Assembly (NCBI RefSeq): GCF_008642235.1
Contig: NZ_SJEV01000001.1
Location: 2,002,400 to 2,066,399 of the forward strand
Source of the DNA: Planctomonas psychrotolerans
Lineage (GTDB): Bacteria; Actinomycetota; Actinomycetes; Actinomycetales; Microbacteriaceae
DNA: 64,000 bases
Direction of reading: 5' to 3'
Shown: positions 34,350-43,026 of the stretch, in pieces
Layout: every line of letters begins with the position of its first letter
Numbering within the stretch: position 1 is the first letter of the stretch
The notes under the pieces: model-generated
Databases searched by the model: none
Told to the model about the DNA's origin: nothing
Seen by the model: only the letters and a program-made list of their open reading frames with translations
Position numbers and translations under genes: made by a program

Positions 34350-35255
34350 GTGACACTCCAGGACACCTCAGCTCCTCGCGCGTCCGCGTCGTCCCGGCCC
34401 GTCGAGGTCTATGACTTCCGGCGTCCGACCACCCTCGCCCGCGAGCACTCCCGCGTGCTCGAGCTGGCGTTCGAGACCTTCGCCCGACAATGGGGCACGC
34501 AACTCACGGCCAAGGTGCGCGCCATGTTCCAGGTCACCAGCACCCAGGTGTCGATGCACACCTACGACGAGTACGCGGCATCGCTCCCGCCGACCACGGC
34601 CATGGTGCTGTGCACGCTCGACGGCCCGTCGGCGAAGGCCGTCATCCAGTTCCCCACATCGGCCGCCCTCTCCTGGGTCGGGCACATGCTCGGCGGCAGC
34701 GGCCTGCACGCGGCACCCGAACGCAAGTTCACCGAGATCGAGCAGGCACTCGTGCGCCGGCTCCTCGACGACGCGCTCGAGGATCTCCGGTACTCGCTCG
34801 GCTCCCTGCTCACGGTGCCGATCAGCGTGGGCGCCATCCACTACAACTCGCAGTTCGCCCAGGCCGCGTCGAAGTCCGCGCTGATGATCGTCGCCTCCTT
34901 CGACATCCGGGTCGGCGACCGCACCGCCCCGGCCACCGTCGCGATCCCCGCGGAGGCGCTGCTGCCGCAGCTCGGCGAGTCGAACCCGATGACCACGACG
35001 GCGAACGCGCGAGAACTCGTCGACGCGCAGCTCGCCTGGGTGCCCGTCGACGTGGCCCTGCAGCTCACGCCCGCCACGGTGACTCCCGGACTGATCCTCG
35101 GCCTCGCGGTCGGCGACATCCTGCCCCTTCCGCATCCGCACCACCGTCCGCTCGACGTGGCCGTCGACGGCCAGCGTCTCGCCTCCGCCGCTGTGGGAGC
35201 CAACGGCTCGCGTCTGGCCGGCATTGTCGTCAACACCGAGGAGAACAACTCATGA
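34350..35255 (+). CDS. fliM: Flagellar motor switch protein FliM
   Basis: 301 aa. YDFRRPTTLAREHSRVLEL at about 22-40, the CheC-like middle domain (LHAAPERKFTEIEQALVRRL), and a C-terminal SpoA-like domain. It builds the C ring between FliG and FliN. The N-terminal LSQxEIDALL segment that binds CheY in E. coli-type FliM is missing; the first 20 residues are Ser/Pro-rich. GTG start with no ribosome binding site. First gene of the second large operon; overlaps fliN by ATGA. Confidence 0.93.
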   Translation: MTLQDTSAPRASASSRPVEVYDFRRPTTLAREHSRVLELAFETFARQWGTQLTAKVRAMFQVTSTQVSMHTYDEYAASLPPTTAMVLCTLDGPSAKAVIQFPTSAALSWVGHMLGGSGLHAAPERKFTEIEQALVRRLLDDALEDLRYSLGSLLTVPISVGAIHYNSQFAQAASKSALMIVASFDIRVGDRTAPATVAIPAEALLPQLGESNPMTTTANARELVDAQLAWVPVDVALQLTPATVTPGLILGLAVGDILPLPHPHHRPLDVAVDGQRLASAAVGANGSRLAGIVVNTEENNS

Positions 35256-35959
35256 GCACCGCCATCGCCCTGCACGCCACCGTGGCCGACGCCCTCGCGG
35301 CTCAGCTGCCCACGCCGACCCCACTAAGGGCGACCCCGTCCACCTCGACCACCGTTCCGGGCGACCTCGCAGCCTCGGCCGTCGTCGCGTCATTCGTGGG
35401 CGGCGTGTCCGCCGATCTCGCGCTCGTGCTGATCGACCTCGACGCCGTGATGGCCGCGGCCGGCACCGACTCGCCGCTCGTCTCCGTCACCGACGTGCTC
35501 CGCCCCGCCTTCGAGTCCGGGGCCGACGCGCTCGGCACCGGTGTGCTGGGGGACTCCCGCATCGAGAACGCCGCGGCGCTGTTCGCGGACACCGAGTCGG
35601 TGGTCTTCGAGTTGACCGCCGCGGGCGTTCCCGCCGGATGGTGCGCGATCCGCCTGCGCGAGAACGGAACCGTGCGGAGCGCGCCGAGCATCGACGCGCG
35701 GTCGACGTCGAACAAGCTCGGCCGCATCAACAACGTGGAGATGGCGCTCACCGTGGAGATCGGTCGCACCCGCATGTCGGTGCGCGACGTGCTGGGTCTC
35801 GAGCCGGGCGCCGTGATCGAACTCGACCGCTCGGCCGGTGCCCCGGCCGACGTGCTGCTGAACGGGCGACTGATCGCCCACGGCGAGGTCGTCGTGGTCG
35901 ACCAGGACTACGCCGTGCGGATCACCCGAATCCTCGACATCGCCGAGGGCGTGGGCTGA
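35252..35959 (+). CDS. fliN: Flagellar motor switch protein FliN with CheC-like N-terminal region
   Basis: 235 aa, longer than the roughly 130 aa of enteric FliN. The C-terminal SpoA domain (about 155-230) shows NVEMALTVEIGRTRMSVRDV and NGRLIAHGEVVVVDQDYAVR, the classic FliN motifs. The N-terminal 150 residues look like a degenerate CheC/FliY-like domain; the catalytic residues of CheC phosphatases are not evident. It forms the distal C ring. Overlaps fliM (ATGA). fliO starts two bases downstream. Confidence 0.92.
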   Translation: MSTAIALHATVADALAAQLPTPTPLRATPSTSTTVPGDLAASAVVASFVGGVSADLALVLIDLDAVMAAAGTDSPLVSVTDVLRPAFESGADALGTGVLGDSRIENAAALFADTESVVFELTAAGVPAGWCAIRLRENGTVRSAPSIDARSTSNKLGRINNVEMALTVEIGRTRMSVRDVLGLEPGAVIELDRSAGAPADVLLNGRLIAHGEVVVVDQDYAVRITRILDIAEGVG

Positions 35960-35961
35960 GC

Positions 35962-36531
35962 GTGGAGACGGTGTTCATCGCGTTGCGCGTCGCCCTGTCG
36001 CTCGGTGTCGTGCTCGCGCTCCTCTGGGTGCTGCAGCGACGACTGGGCTCGACCGGTCGCGCCAAGCGCGCCGCCGGAATGGTGACCGTGGTCACCCGCC
36101 AGGGCATCTCGCCCAAGGCATCCGTGGTGGTGCTGGACGTGGACGGCACCCGCTTCCTCCTCGGCGTGACCGACTCCTCGGTCACCGTGCTGCACTCGAC
36201 GGATGCGCCGCCGGTCGAGCAGTCCGCGGATGAACCCGGACTCTCCCTCGTTCCCGTTCCCGTTCCCGCCCCCGCCCCCGCGCACGCCGCACCGGCCACG
36301 TCCGCGGGAGCCTTCGCCGCCTCGCTCAGCGCCGCCTCGCTCAACGCCACTGCACTCGACACCGTCTCACCCGGTGCCGCGACGGGAGAGGTCGCCTCCG
36401 ACGACGATGCCGCATACCGTCGCCCGCGTGCCCGGGACCGCAAGCCGGCCGGTGCGCTCGAGGGGTCCGTGCTGTCGCCGGCGACCTGGCGCCAGGCCGG
36501 TGCGGCGCTCCGCCAGAGGCGCGCAGGGTGA
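35962..36531 (+). CDS. fliO: Flagellar biosynthetic protein FliO
   Basis: 189 aa. One N-terminal membrane helix (TVFIALRVALSLGVVLALLW), then a cytoplasmic basic part with VTVVTRQGISPKASVVVLD, as in FliO. The C-terminal half is low-complexity Ala/Pro. GTG start two bases after the fliN stop. FliO helps stabilise FliP assembly. Identity comes from the pattern plus position before fliP. Confidence 0.82.
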   Translation: METVFIALRVALSLGVVLALLWVLQRRLGSTGRAKRAAGMVTVVTRQGISPKASVVVLDVDGTRFLLGVTDSSVTVLHSTDAPPVEQSADEPGLSLVPVPVPAPAPAHAAPATSAGAFAASLSAASLNATALDTVSPGAATGEVASDDDAAYRRPRARDRKPAGALEGSVLSPATWRQAGAALRQRRAG

Positions 36532-37406
36532 CCACGGCCGACTCCCCGCCCCGCTCCTCGCGTGCCACGCGCTACCCGCGCGGAACCGCCGTCGCCCGCT
36601 TCCTCCTCCTCTTCCTCTCGGCTCTCGCCCTCGCCCTCGCGCTCGCCTGGGCGACGGGTGCGGACGCCCACGCCGCACCGATCGAGCCCACCGAACCGAC
36701 GGCGCCGACGGCCCCGGCCGAGCCGGGAACCGACGGGGGATTCTCCGTCGAGATCAACGGACCCGACGGAGCCCCGTCCTCCGCCATCGTCACCCTGGTC
36801 GGCATCACCCTGCTGTCGGTCGCACCCGCGCTGCTGCTCATGATGACGTCGTTCACGAAGATCTTCGTCGTGCTGGCGATGACGCGGAACGCGCTCGCGC
36901 TGCCATCCATCCCGCCGAACCAGGTGCTCGCGGGACTCGCGCTCTTCCTGTCGCTGTTCATCATGGCTCCGGTGCTCACCGAGATCAACACGATCGGCGT
37001 CGAGCCCTACCTCGGCGGGGAGTTCACCTTCGCGCAGGCCATCGAGGCGGGCACCGGTCCGCTGCGCGAGTTCATGCTCGCCCACACCCGCGAGGAGGAC
37101 CTCGCGCTCATGACCCGGGCGGCCGACCAGGCGAATCCCGAGACTCCGGCCGAGGTGCCGCTGCTCACCCTCATCCCCGCGTTCATGATCTCCGAGCTGC
37201 GAGCCGCGTTCATCATCGGCTTCGTCATCTTCGTGCCCTTCCTCGTGATCGACCTCGTCGTCTCCGCCGCGCTCATGTCGATGGGCATGATGATGCTGCC
37301 GCCCGTGATGATCTCGCTGCCCTTCAAGATCCTGCTGTTCGTGCTCGTCGACGGCTGGGGACTCCTCATCACGTCTCTGATCGAGAGCTACACGGTGACC
37401 TCATGA
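36528..37406 (+). CDS. fliP: Flagellar export gate protein FliP
   Basis: 292 aa. Signal-like N-terminal helix (about 22-42), then FSVEINGPDG and four membrane helices with ITLLSVAPALLLMMTSFTKI and LSLFIMAPVLTEIN, FliP hallmarks; PLLTLIPAFMISELRAAFI follows. It builds the export gate core with FliQ and FliR. GTG start overlapping fliO (GTGA). Confidence 0.95.
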   Translation: MTTADSPPRSSRATRYPRGTAVARFLLLFLSALALALALAWATGADAHAAPIEPTEPTAPTAPAEPGTDGGFSVEINGPDGAPSSAIVTLVGITLLSVAPALLLMMTSFTKIFVVLAMTRNALALPSIPPNQVLAGLALFLSLFIMAPVLTEINTIGVEPYLGGEFTFAQAIEAGTGPLREFMLAHTREEDLALMTRAADQANPETPAEVPLLTLIPAFMISELRAAFIIGFVIFVPFLVIDLVVSAALMSMGMMMLPPVMISLPFKILLFVLVDGWGLLITSLIESYTVTS

Positions 37407-37678
37407 ACGCGAACGGCGTACTCGACATCGGTCTGCAGGGCCTCCTCGTGGCGGGCAAGATCTCGGCACCCATCCTGGTCACGGCGCTCGTCGTGGGCTT
37501 CGCCATCTCCCTGCTGCAGTCCATCACCCAGATCCAGGAGGTCACGCTCTCCTTCGTGCCCAAGGCCATCGCCGTGTCGATGGCCCTCCTCATCTGCGGT
37601 CACTGGATGATCTCCGAGATGGTCGCGTTCACCCACGCGATGTTCGACCGCATCCCCTCCCTGCTCGGCGGGGGATGA
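37403..37678 (+). CDS. fliQ: Flagellar export gate protein FliQ
   Basis: 91 aa, two membrane helices. SAPILVTALVVGFAISLLQ and TQIQEVTLSFVPKAIAV are the FliQ signature. ATGA overlap with fliP. Confidence 0.95.
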   Translation: MNANGVLDIGLQGLLVAGKISAPILVTALVVGFAISLLQSITQIQEVTLSFVPKAIAVSMALLICGHWMISEMVAFTHAMFDRIPSLLGGG

Positions 37679-37679
37679 T

Positions 37680-38438
37680 GTGGAATTCCCGTTCGCTCTG
37701 GACTGGCTGGAGGCCGTGATGCTGGCCGGCGTGCGCATGGTCGCATTCCTCGTCGTCGCACCGCCCTTCTCCTACAACGCCATTCCGGTGCGGGTGAAGG
37801 CGATGCTCGGCCTCGGCCTCGCCCTCGCCGTATCGCCGCGGGTGACCCCCGGCTACGTCTCCCTCGACACGGCCGGGTTCTTCACCGCGATCGTGCTCGA
37901 GGTGGCCGTGGGTGCCGCGCTCGGCTTCCTCGTGCTCATCGTCTTCTCGGCGGTGCAGGCGGCCGGGGGACTCATCGACATGTTCGGCGGCTTCCAGATG
38001 GCTCAGGCGTTCGACCCGCAGTCCATGATCAACGGCGCGCAGTTCACCCGGCTCTTCCAGATGACCGCCCTCGCGCTGCTCTTCGCCTCGGGCGGCTACC
38101 AGCTCATCCTCGGCGGCCTCACCCGCACCTTCACCGCCTTCCCCCTCGCGGGCGCGTTCGACCTGGCGGCGCCGGTGCAGCTGATGACCACCGCCGTCAC
38201 CCAGATGTTCCTCGCGTCGGTGCAGATCGCCGGCCCGCTGATCGTGGTGCTGTTCCTCGCTGATGTGGGACTCGGACTGCTCACCCGGGTGGCACCCGCC
38301 CTGAACGCGTTCGCGCTCGGCTTCCCGCTGAAGATCCTGCTGACCATGCTGCTCGCCAGCATGGTGGTCATCGCCCTTCCCGCGATCGTCACCGCCCTCG
38401 CGGAATCGTCCGTGAACGTTCTGAGAGGGGGCGAGTGA
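37680..38438 (+). CDS. fliR: Flagellar export gate protein FliR
   Basis: 252 aa, about six membrane helices. RMVAFLVVAPPFSYNAIPVRVK, AGGLIDMFGGFQMAQAFDP and NAFALGFPLKILLTMLL match FliR. GTG start one base after the fliQ stop. It completes the FliPQR gate. Its stop lies in GTGATG with the flhB start. Confidence 0.95.
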   Translation: MEFPFALDWLEAVMLAGVRMVAFLVVAPPFSYNAIPVRVKAMLGLGLALAVSPRVTPGYVSLDTAGFFTAIVLEVAVGAALGFLVLIVFSAVQAAGGLIDMFGGFQMAQAFDPQSMINGAQFTRLFQMTALALLFASGGYQLILGGLTRTFTAFPLAGAFDLAAPVQLMTTAVTQMFLASVQIAGPLIVVLFLADVGLGLLTRVAPALNAFALGFPLKILLTMLLASMVVIALPAIVTALAESSVNVLRGGE

Positions 38439-39604
38439 TGTCCGACTCCGGCGAACGCACCGAACAGGCCACCGACAAGCGCATGCGGGAGGTGCGCTCC
38501 AAGGGCCAGCTCTCCAAGTCGCAGGACCTCACCGCGTGGGTGGGCGTCGGCGCTGCCGCGCTCATGGTGCCGTCGACGATCGGGCTCGCCGCGAACGCGA
38601 GCGTCGACCAGCTCTTCACCGTGCGCGGAATGGTGGCGAACCCCGATCCCGGCGTCGCGATGGAGTCGCTCGCATCCGGGCTCGCCTCCATGGCGGCGAC
38701 CGCGGTCCCGATGCTCGCGGTGGTCGCCGTTGCGGTGCTGATCGCCGCCGTCGTGCAGGGCGGGGTGCACGTCAAGCGGTTCACCGGCAACTACGAACAG
38801 TTCGACGTGGTCAAGGGCATGAAGCGGGTGTTCGGCACCCAGGCGCTGTGGCAGGGCGCGAAGTCGCTCCTGAAGACCGCCGTCGTGGGCCTCGTGCTCT
38901 ACTCCGCCGTGCAGGGACTGATGCCCGTGCTGATGACCGCCGGCGGACTGTCGGTGTCCACCCTCCTCGAGGCGGGCGGTGCGGGCGCCGCGTCCCTGCT
39001 GCGCTCGGCCGTGATCGTCGGACTGATCATCGCGGCGCTCGACGTGTTCGTCGTGATCCGGCGCAACCGCAAGCGCACCCGCATGACGAAGAAGGAGGTC
39101 AAGGACGAGCACAAGGGCTCCGACGGCGACCCGCTCGTCAAGGGCCAGCGGCGCTCCCGACAGCTCGCCATGAGCCGCAACCGCATGATCGCCGCGGTCG
39201 CCGACTCGGACGTGGTGCTCGTGAACCCCACCCACTTCGCGGTGGCGCTGAAGTACGAGCCCGGCAAGTCGGCCCCGCGCGTGGTGGCCAAGGGCGCGGG
39301 CGTCATCGCCGCCCGCATCCGCGAACAGGCCGAGACCGACCGGGTGCCCATCGTGCGGGACATCCCGCTCACCCGCGCTCTGCACTCGGCGTGCGACCTG
39401 GGCGGGGAGATCCCGGTGGAGCTCTACAACCCGGTCGCCCGTGTGCTCTCGTTCGTGATGGCGCTCCGGGCCCGCGGGGCCGCCGCCGGCGTGCACACCA
39501 TGGGGTCGCCGAGCGTGATCCCCGAACCCCCCGCCTTGTCCGGCTCATCCGCCACGCACGGGCACCGCAACTCCGAACCCGCCACGACCGCCGGAGGCCG
39601 TTGA
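38438..39604 (+). CDS. flhB: Flagellar export switch protein FlhB
   Basis: 388 aa. SGERTEQATDKRMREVRSKG at the N-terminus, four membrane helices, then the cytoplasmic autocleavage site NPTH at 263-266. Cleavage there switches export from hook to filament proteins, in concert with FliK. Chosen start: the ATG with GAGGGGG upstream; a GTG one codon earlier is equally possible. The C-terminus is Ala/Pro-rich and extended. Confidence 0.95.
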   Translation: MSDSGERTEQATDKRMREVRSKGQLSKSQDLTAWVGVGAAALMVPSTIGLAANASVDQLFTVRGMVANPDPGVAMESLASGLASMAATAVPMLAVVAVAVLIAAVVQGGVHVKRFTGNYEQFDVVKGMKRVFGTQALWQGAKSLLKTAVVGLVLYSAVQGLMPVLMTAGGLSVSTLLEAGGAGAASLLRSAVIVGLIIAALDVFVVIRRNRKRTRMTKKEVKDEHKGSDGDPLVKGQRRSRQLAMSRNRMIAAVADSDVVLVNPTHFAVALKYEPGKSAPRVVAKGAGVIAARIREQAETDRVPIVRDIPLTRALHSACDLGGEIPVELYNPVARVLSFVMALRARGAAAGVHTMGSPSVIPEPPALSGSSATHGHRNSEPATTAGGR

Positions 39605-39606
39605 CC

Positions 39607-41658
39607 GTGAACCGCAACCTGTCCAAGCTCGCCGTACCGATCGGCGTGGTCGGCATCATCCTGCTGCTCGTCGTGCCCGTGCCGTCGTGGATGCTCGACC
39701 TGCTGATCATTCTCAACATCGTGCTCGCCCTCGTCGTGCTGCTGACCACGATGTTCGTGCGCAAGCCGCTCGACTTCTCGGTGTTCCCGTCGCTGCTGCT
39801 CGTCGCCACCCTCTTCCGGCTCGGCCTCAACGTGGCATCGACGCGCCTCGTGCTCGGGGACGGCTACGCCGGTCAGGTGATCGAGGCCTTCGGTCATGTG
39901 ACCGTGGGCGGGTCGATCATCATCGGTGCCGTGATCTTCCTGATCCTCGTGGTCATCCAGTTCGTGGTGGTCACGAAGGGAGCCGAACGGGTCGCCGAGG
40001 TGGGAGCCCGCTTCACGCTCGACGCCATGCCCGGGAAGCAGATGGCGATCGACGCCGACCTCAACGCCGGCCTGATCACCGACGACCAGGCGCGCGAGCG
40101 ACGCGCCGAGGTGTCGGCCGAGGCCGACTTCTACGGCGCCATGGACGGTGCGTCGAAGTTCGTGAAGGGCGACGCGATCGCCGGCATCATCATCATCATC
40201 GTGAACCTGGTCGGCGGCGTGGCGACCGGCATGATCTCCCGCGGCATGGAGGTCGGTGATGCGCTCAACACCTACGCGCTGCTGACGATCGGTGACGGCC
40301 TCACGACGCAGATCCCCGCGCTGCTCATGGCCGTGTCCACCGGCATGATCGTCACCCGCTCCAACGCCGAGTCCGACATGGGCACGACCGCGTCGGGACA
40401 GCTGGGACAGTCGCGCAGCGCGCTGCTCATCGCCGGAGCGGCCGCGATCGCCATGGCCCTCATCCCCGGGATGCCCGTGCTGCCGTTCCTCGTCGTCGGT
40501 GTGCTGCTCATCGTCACCGCGCAGCGCATCAAGGCCACGAAGGCCGCCGAGGAGGCCGCGCTCGCGGTGGAGGCCAGCCAGCAGAACGCGCTGCCGACCA
40601 CCGACACCACGGAGGACCTCATCGAGCAGATGCGCGTGCACGCGCTGGAGATCCTGCTGGCACCCGACCTCGTGAACCTCGTCTCGGGCGCGTCGGACGA
40701 CCTGCTCGGCCGGGTACGAGCCCTGCGGCGCAAGATCGCGATGGACCTCGGGATGGTGGTCCCGCCGGTGCGCACCCGCGACAGCATCGACCTGCCTCCC
40801 GCCACCTACGTCATCCGCATCGCGGGCGTGGAGGTGGGACGCGGTCAGGCACCGGTGGGCAAGGTGCTGGCGCTCGGTGACGCGTTGGGTGGTCTCCCCG
40901 GAACGGCCACGGTCGAGCCCGTGTTCGGGCTCGCGGGCAAGTGGGTTCCCGCCGAGATGCGCCACAGCGCCGAGATGACCGGCGCGACCGTGATCGACCG
41001 GGTGTCGGTGCTGGTGACGCACCTCTCGTCGATCATCACCAGCAACGCCGCGCGCCTGCTCAGCCGGGAGGACGTGCGGGTGCTCGTGGAGGGTGTGAAG
41101 CAGGTCAACCCGTCGGCGGTCGACGAGCTCGTCCCCGCCATGCTGAGCCTCGCCGAACTGCAGCGCGTGCTGCAGGGACTGCTCTCCGAGCAGATCCCGA
41201 TCAACGACCTCGGCCGCATCTGCGAGGCGCTCGTGCTGCGCGCGAAGGTCTCGCCCGACCCCGAGGGTCTGATCGAGACCGCCCGGCAGGCGCTCGGTCC
41301 CGCGCTGACCGCGCAGTACCTCGACGGTTCCCTGCTGCGAGTGATCATGATCGACCCCGCTCTCGAGCAGTCGATGCTCGAAGGTCTGCGTCCGTCGGAG
41401 TACGGCACCCAGATCCTGCTCGACCCGGCGCGCACCGAGGCCATCCTCGCGTCGCTCCGCGACACCGTCGCTGCCATCGCGGCGAACGGACTGAGCGCGG
41501 TGCTCGTGTGCGCTCCGGCGCTCCGCCCCGCGATCCGCCGGATGGTCTCGGCCTCATCGGGCGGGCTGCCGGTGCTCTCCTACCAGGAGGCGACCGCGGC
41601 GAACGTGGAAATCGAGACAGTGGGGGTTGTGCGTGCCGTCAACACGATTTCAGCTTAG
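39607..41658 (+). CDS. flhA: Flagellar export gate protein FlhA
   Basis: 683 aa. Eight N-terminal membrane helices, the FHIPEP motif region GARFTLDAMPGKQMAIDADL (about 138-157), and a C-terminal cytoplasmic domain (about 340-683) that binds export chaperones. FRLGLNVASTRLVL is diagnostic. GTG start after GGAGG at nine-base spacing; a TTG at 39601 overlaps the flhB stop but lies too close to that site. Overlaps the next gene by 26 bases. Confidence 0.96.
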   Translation: MNRNLSKLAVPIGVVGIILLLVVPVPSWMLDLLIILNIVLALVVLLTTMFVRKPLDFSVFPSLLLVATLFRLGLNVASTRLVLGDGYAGQVIEAFGHVTVGGSIIIGAVIFLILVVIQFVVVTKGAERVAEVGARFTLDAMPGKQMAIDADLNAGLITDDQARERRAEVSAEADFYGAMDGASKFVKGDAIAGIIIIIVNLVGGVATGMISRGMEVGDALNTYALLTIGDGLTTQIPALLMAVSTGMIVTRSNAESDMGTTASGQLGQSRSALLIAGAAAIAMALIPGMPVLPFLVVGVLLIVTAQRIKATKAAEEAALAVEASQQNALPTTDTTEDLIEQMRVHALEILLAPDLVNLVSGASDDLLGRVRALRRKIAMDLGMVVPPVRTRDSIDLPPATYVIRIAGVEVGRGQAPVGKVLALGDALGGLPGTATVEPVFGLAGKWVPAEMRHSAEMTGATVIDRVSVLVTHLSSIITSNAARLLSREDVRVLVEGVKQVNPSAVDELVPAMLSLAELQRVLQGLLSEQIPINDLGRICEALVLRAKVSPDPEGLIETARQALGPALTAQYLDGSLLRVIMIDPALEQSMLEGLRPSEYGTQILLDPARTEAILASLRDTVAAIAANGLSAVLVCAPALRPAIRRMVSASSGGLPVLSYQEATAANVEIETVGVVRAVNTISA

Positions 41659-42724
41659 CGGCCCGTCGATCGAGGAACTGTCGGCTCAGCTCCTCGCCGA
41701 ACACGGCTCGGCAGCACGCATCATCACCGCGGAGCGCGTGACGGTGGGCGGCTTCGCCGGGTTCTTCGCCCGCCGTCACTACGAGCTCACGGTCGAAGTG
41801 ACCGAGGGTGCGGCTCGCGGCGGCCCCACCGGGCCGGGTGCTCGAGCACTCAGCGGACTCGCCGCGTTGCTCGACGACGCCGACAGTGCCGAAGCCTCCC
41901 TGCACGGCGCAGGAACCCCGGTCTCCACCGGAACGCACGCCTTCGCGGCGTTGCTCGACGACCTCACGGTCAACGGCATCGGTCATGCGCGACGTCCCGC
42001 ACCGGTGGGGCAGGAGGCCGCCGCCGCTCACGTGTTCGGTCCCGCTCGCGCCCCCGTCCCGCCGACTCCCGTGCCGCCGCCCGCATCCACGGTCCCCACG
42101 GCCGCGACACCGATCGTTCCCGTGCCGCCAATTCCCGTGCCGGCCAGCACCGTGCTGCCAACCGGCGCCGTGCCGACCGTCGCCGTGCCGATGCTTCCCG
42201 TGCCGACCGTCGCCGTGCCGATGCAATCCTCACCGCTTCCCGCGACGCCGACGGCCACCGCGCGGGTGCCGAGCCTCCGCAGCCAGCCCGGGGACCTCGT
42301 GCTGGTCGTGGGTCTCCGTGCCGACGCGGTACGGGTGGCGTCCGCGATGGCGTCCTCGGTGATCGCGGCGACGGTCCGGGTGGCCGGTGATGCCGGCGCC
42401 GACGGCGCCGTCCGTGCCGAGGACCGGCGCGGTGCACTGGCGGCGCGCGCCGCCGGCGTGGAGCGGGGCTCCGCTGCGTTCGTCGCGTGCGGCTGGGACG
42501 CGCGCACCGCCGAGATCATCACCGCACTGTCGCCCGACCAGGTGTGGGTAGCGGTGGATGCCGGCCGGAAGTCCGACGACACCGCGCACTGGGTCGGCAC
42601 CGTCGTGGACACCGTTCCCGTCGCCGGGGTTGCGGTCGAGGGCGCCAGCACCACGGCCAGCCCGGAAACGGTGCGCGAGCTGGGGCTGCCCATCGGCTGG
42701 GTCGACGGCAGGCCGATCCCGTGA
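41633..42724 (+). CDS. FlhF-like protein lacking the GTPase P-loop
   Basis: 363 aa. The N-terminal 60 residues (IEELSAQLLAEHGSAARIITAERVTVGGFAGFFARRHYELTVEV in pieces) follow the FlhF B-domain layout: helix, RxVxxGGFxGFF, strand. The middle is Pro/Val-rich repeats (PVPTVAVPM, two copies). The C-terminal 150 residues (LVLVVGLRADAVRVASAMAS) sit where the SRP-type GTPase would be, but there is no GxxGxGKT P-loop nor DTAGR. GTG start after GGGGG. Position after flhA, where flhF usually lies, supports a degenerate FlhF. Confidence 0.6.
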   Translation: MPSTRFQLSGPSIEELSAQLLAEHGSAARIITAERVTVGGFAGFFARRHYELTVEVTEGAARGGPTGPGARALSGLAALLDDADSAEASLHGAGTPVSTGTHAFAALLDDLTVNGIGHARRPAPVGQEAAAAHVFGPARAPVPPTPVPPPASTVPTAATPIVPVPPIPVPASTVLPTGAVPTVAVPMLPVPTVAVPMQSSPLPATPTATARVPSLRSQPGDLVLVVGLRADAVRVASAMASSVIAATVRVAGDAGADGAVRAEDRRGALAARAAGVERGSAAFVACGWDARTAEIITALSPDQVWVAVDAGRKSDDTAHWVGTVVDTVPVAGVAVEGASTTASPETVRELGLPIGWVDGRPIP

Positions 42725-42763
42725 CCCGGGCCGAGCCATCGGGCCCCACACCGGACCGTGCGA

Positions 42764-42769
42764 TAGGCT
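42764..42769 (+). promoter_or_regulatory. -10 element for leaderless csrA
   Basis: TAGGCT fits TANNNT and lies exactly six bases before the GTG start of csrA; no ribosome binding site is present. The same arrangement (TAGGCT, six bases, start) is found at 51906-51918. A -35 is not evident. Confidence 0.6.
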
Positions 42770-42775
42770 GACGCG

Positions 42776-43021
42776 GTGCTGGTGCTGACACGCAAGGCGG
42801 GGGAGCGATTGCTCATCGGGGATGACATCGTCATCACCATTCTTGACTCGCGCGGTGACGGCGTGCGCGTGGGCATCGATGCTCCGCGCGGCGTCAAGAT
42901 CCAGCGCGAGGAGGTCGTTCGCGCTGTGACCGAGGCGAACGTGGCCGCCACGCAGGCCGACGAGCAGGCCGAGGCGCGCATCCGCGCCGCCCTGGGTCAG
43001 CCGCCCGCCCCCGCGTCCTGA
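42776..43021 (+). CDS. csrA: Translational regulator CsrA
   Basis: 81 aa. MLVLTRKAGERLLIGDDIVI, VRVGIDAPRGVKIQREEV are diagnostic, including the R-x-E/VR contact residues. CsrA dimers bind GGA loops in mRNA. Here the likely target is the flagellin leader (8206-8250), with FliW (3742) as antagonist. The C-terminus is extended by about 20 Ala/Gln residues. It follows the FlhF-like gene by 51 bases and seems to have its own promoter. Leaderless GTG start. Confidence 0.95.
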   Translation: MLVLTRKAGERLLIGDDIVITILDSRGDGVRVGIDAPRGVKIQREEVVRAVTEANVAATQADEQAEARIRAALGQPPAPAS

Positions 43022-43026
43022 CCCAC

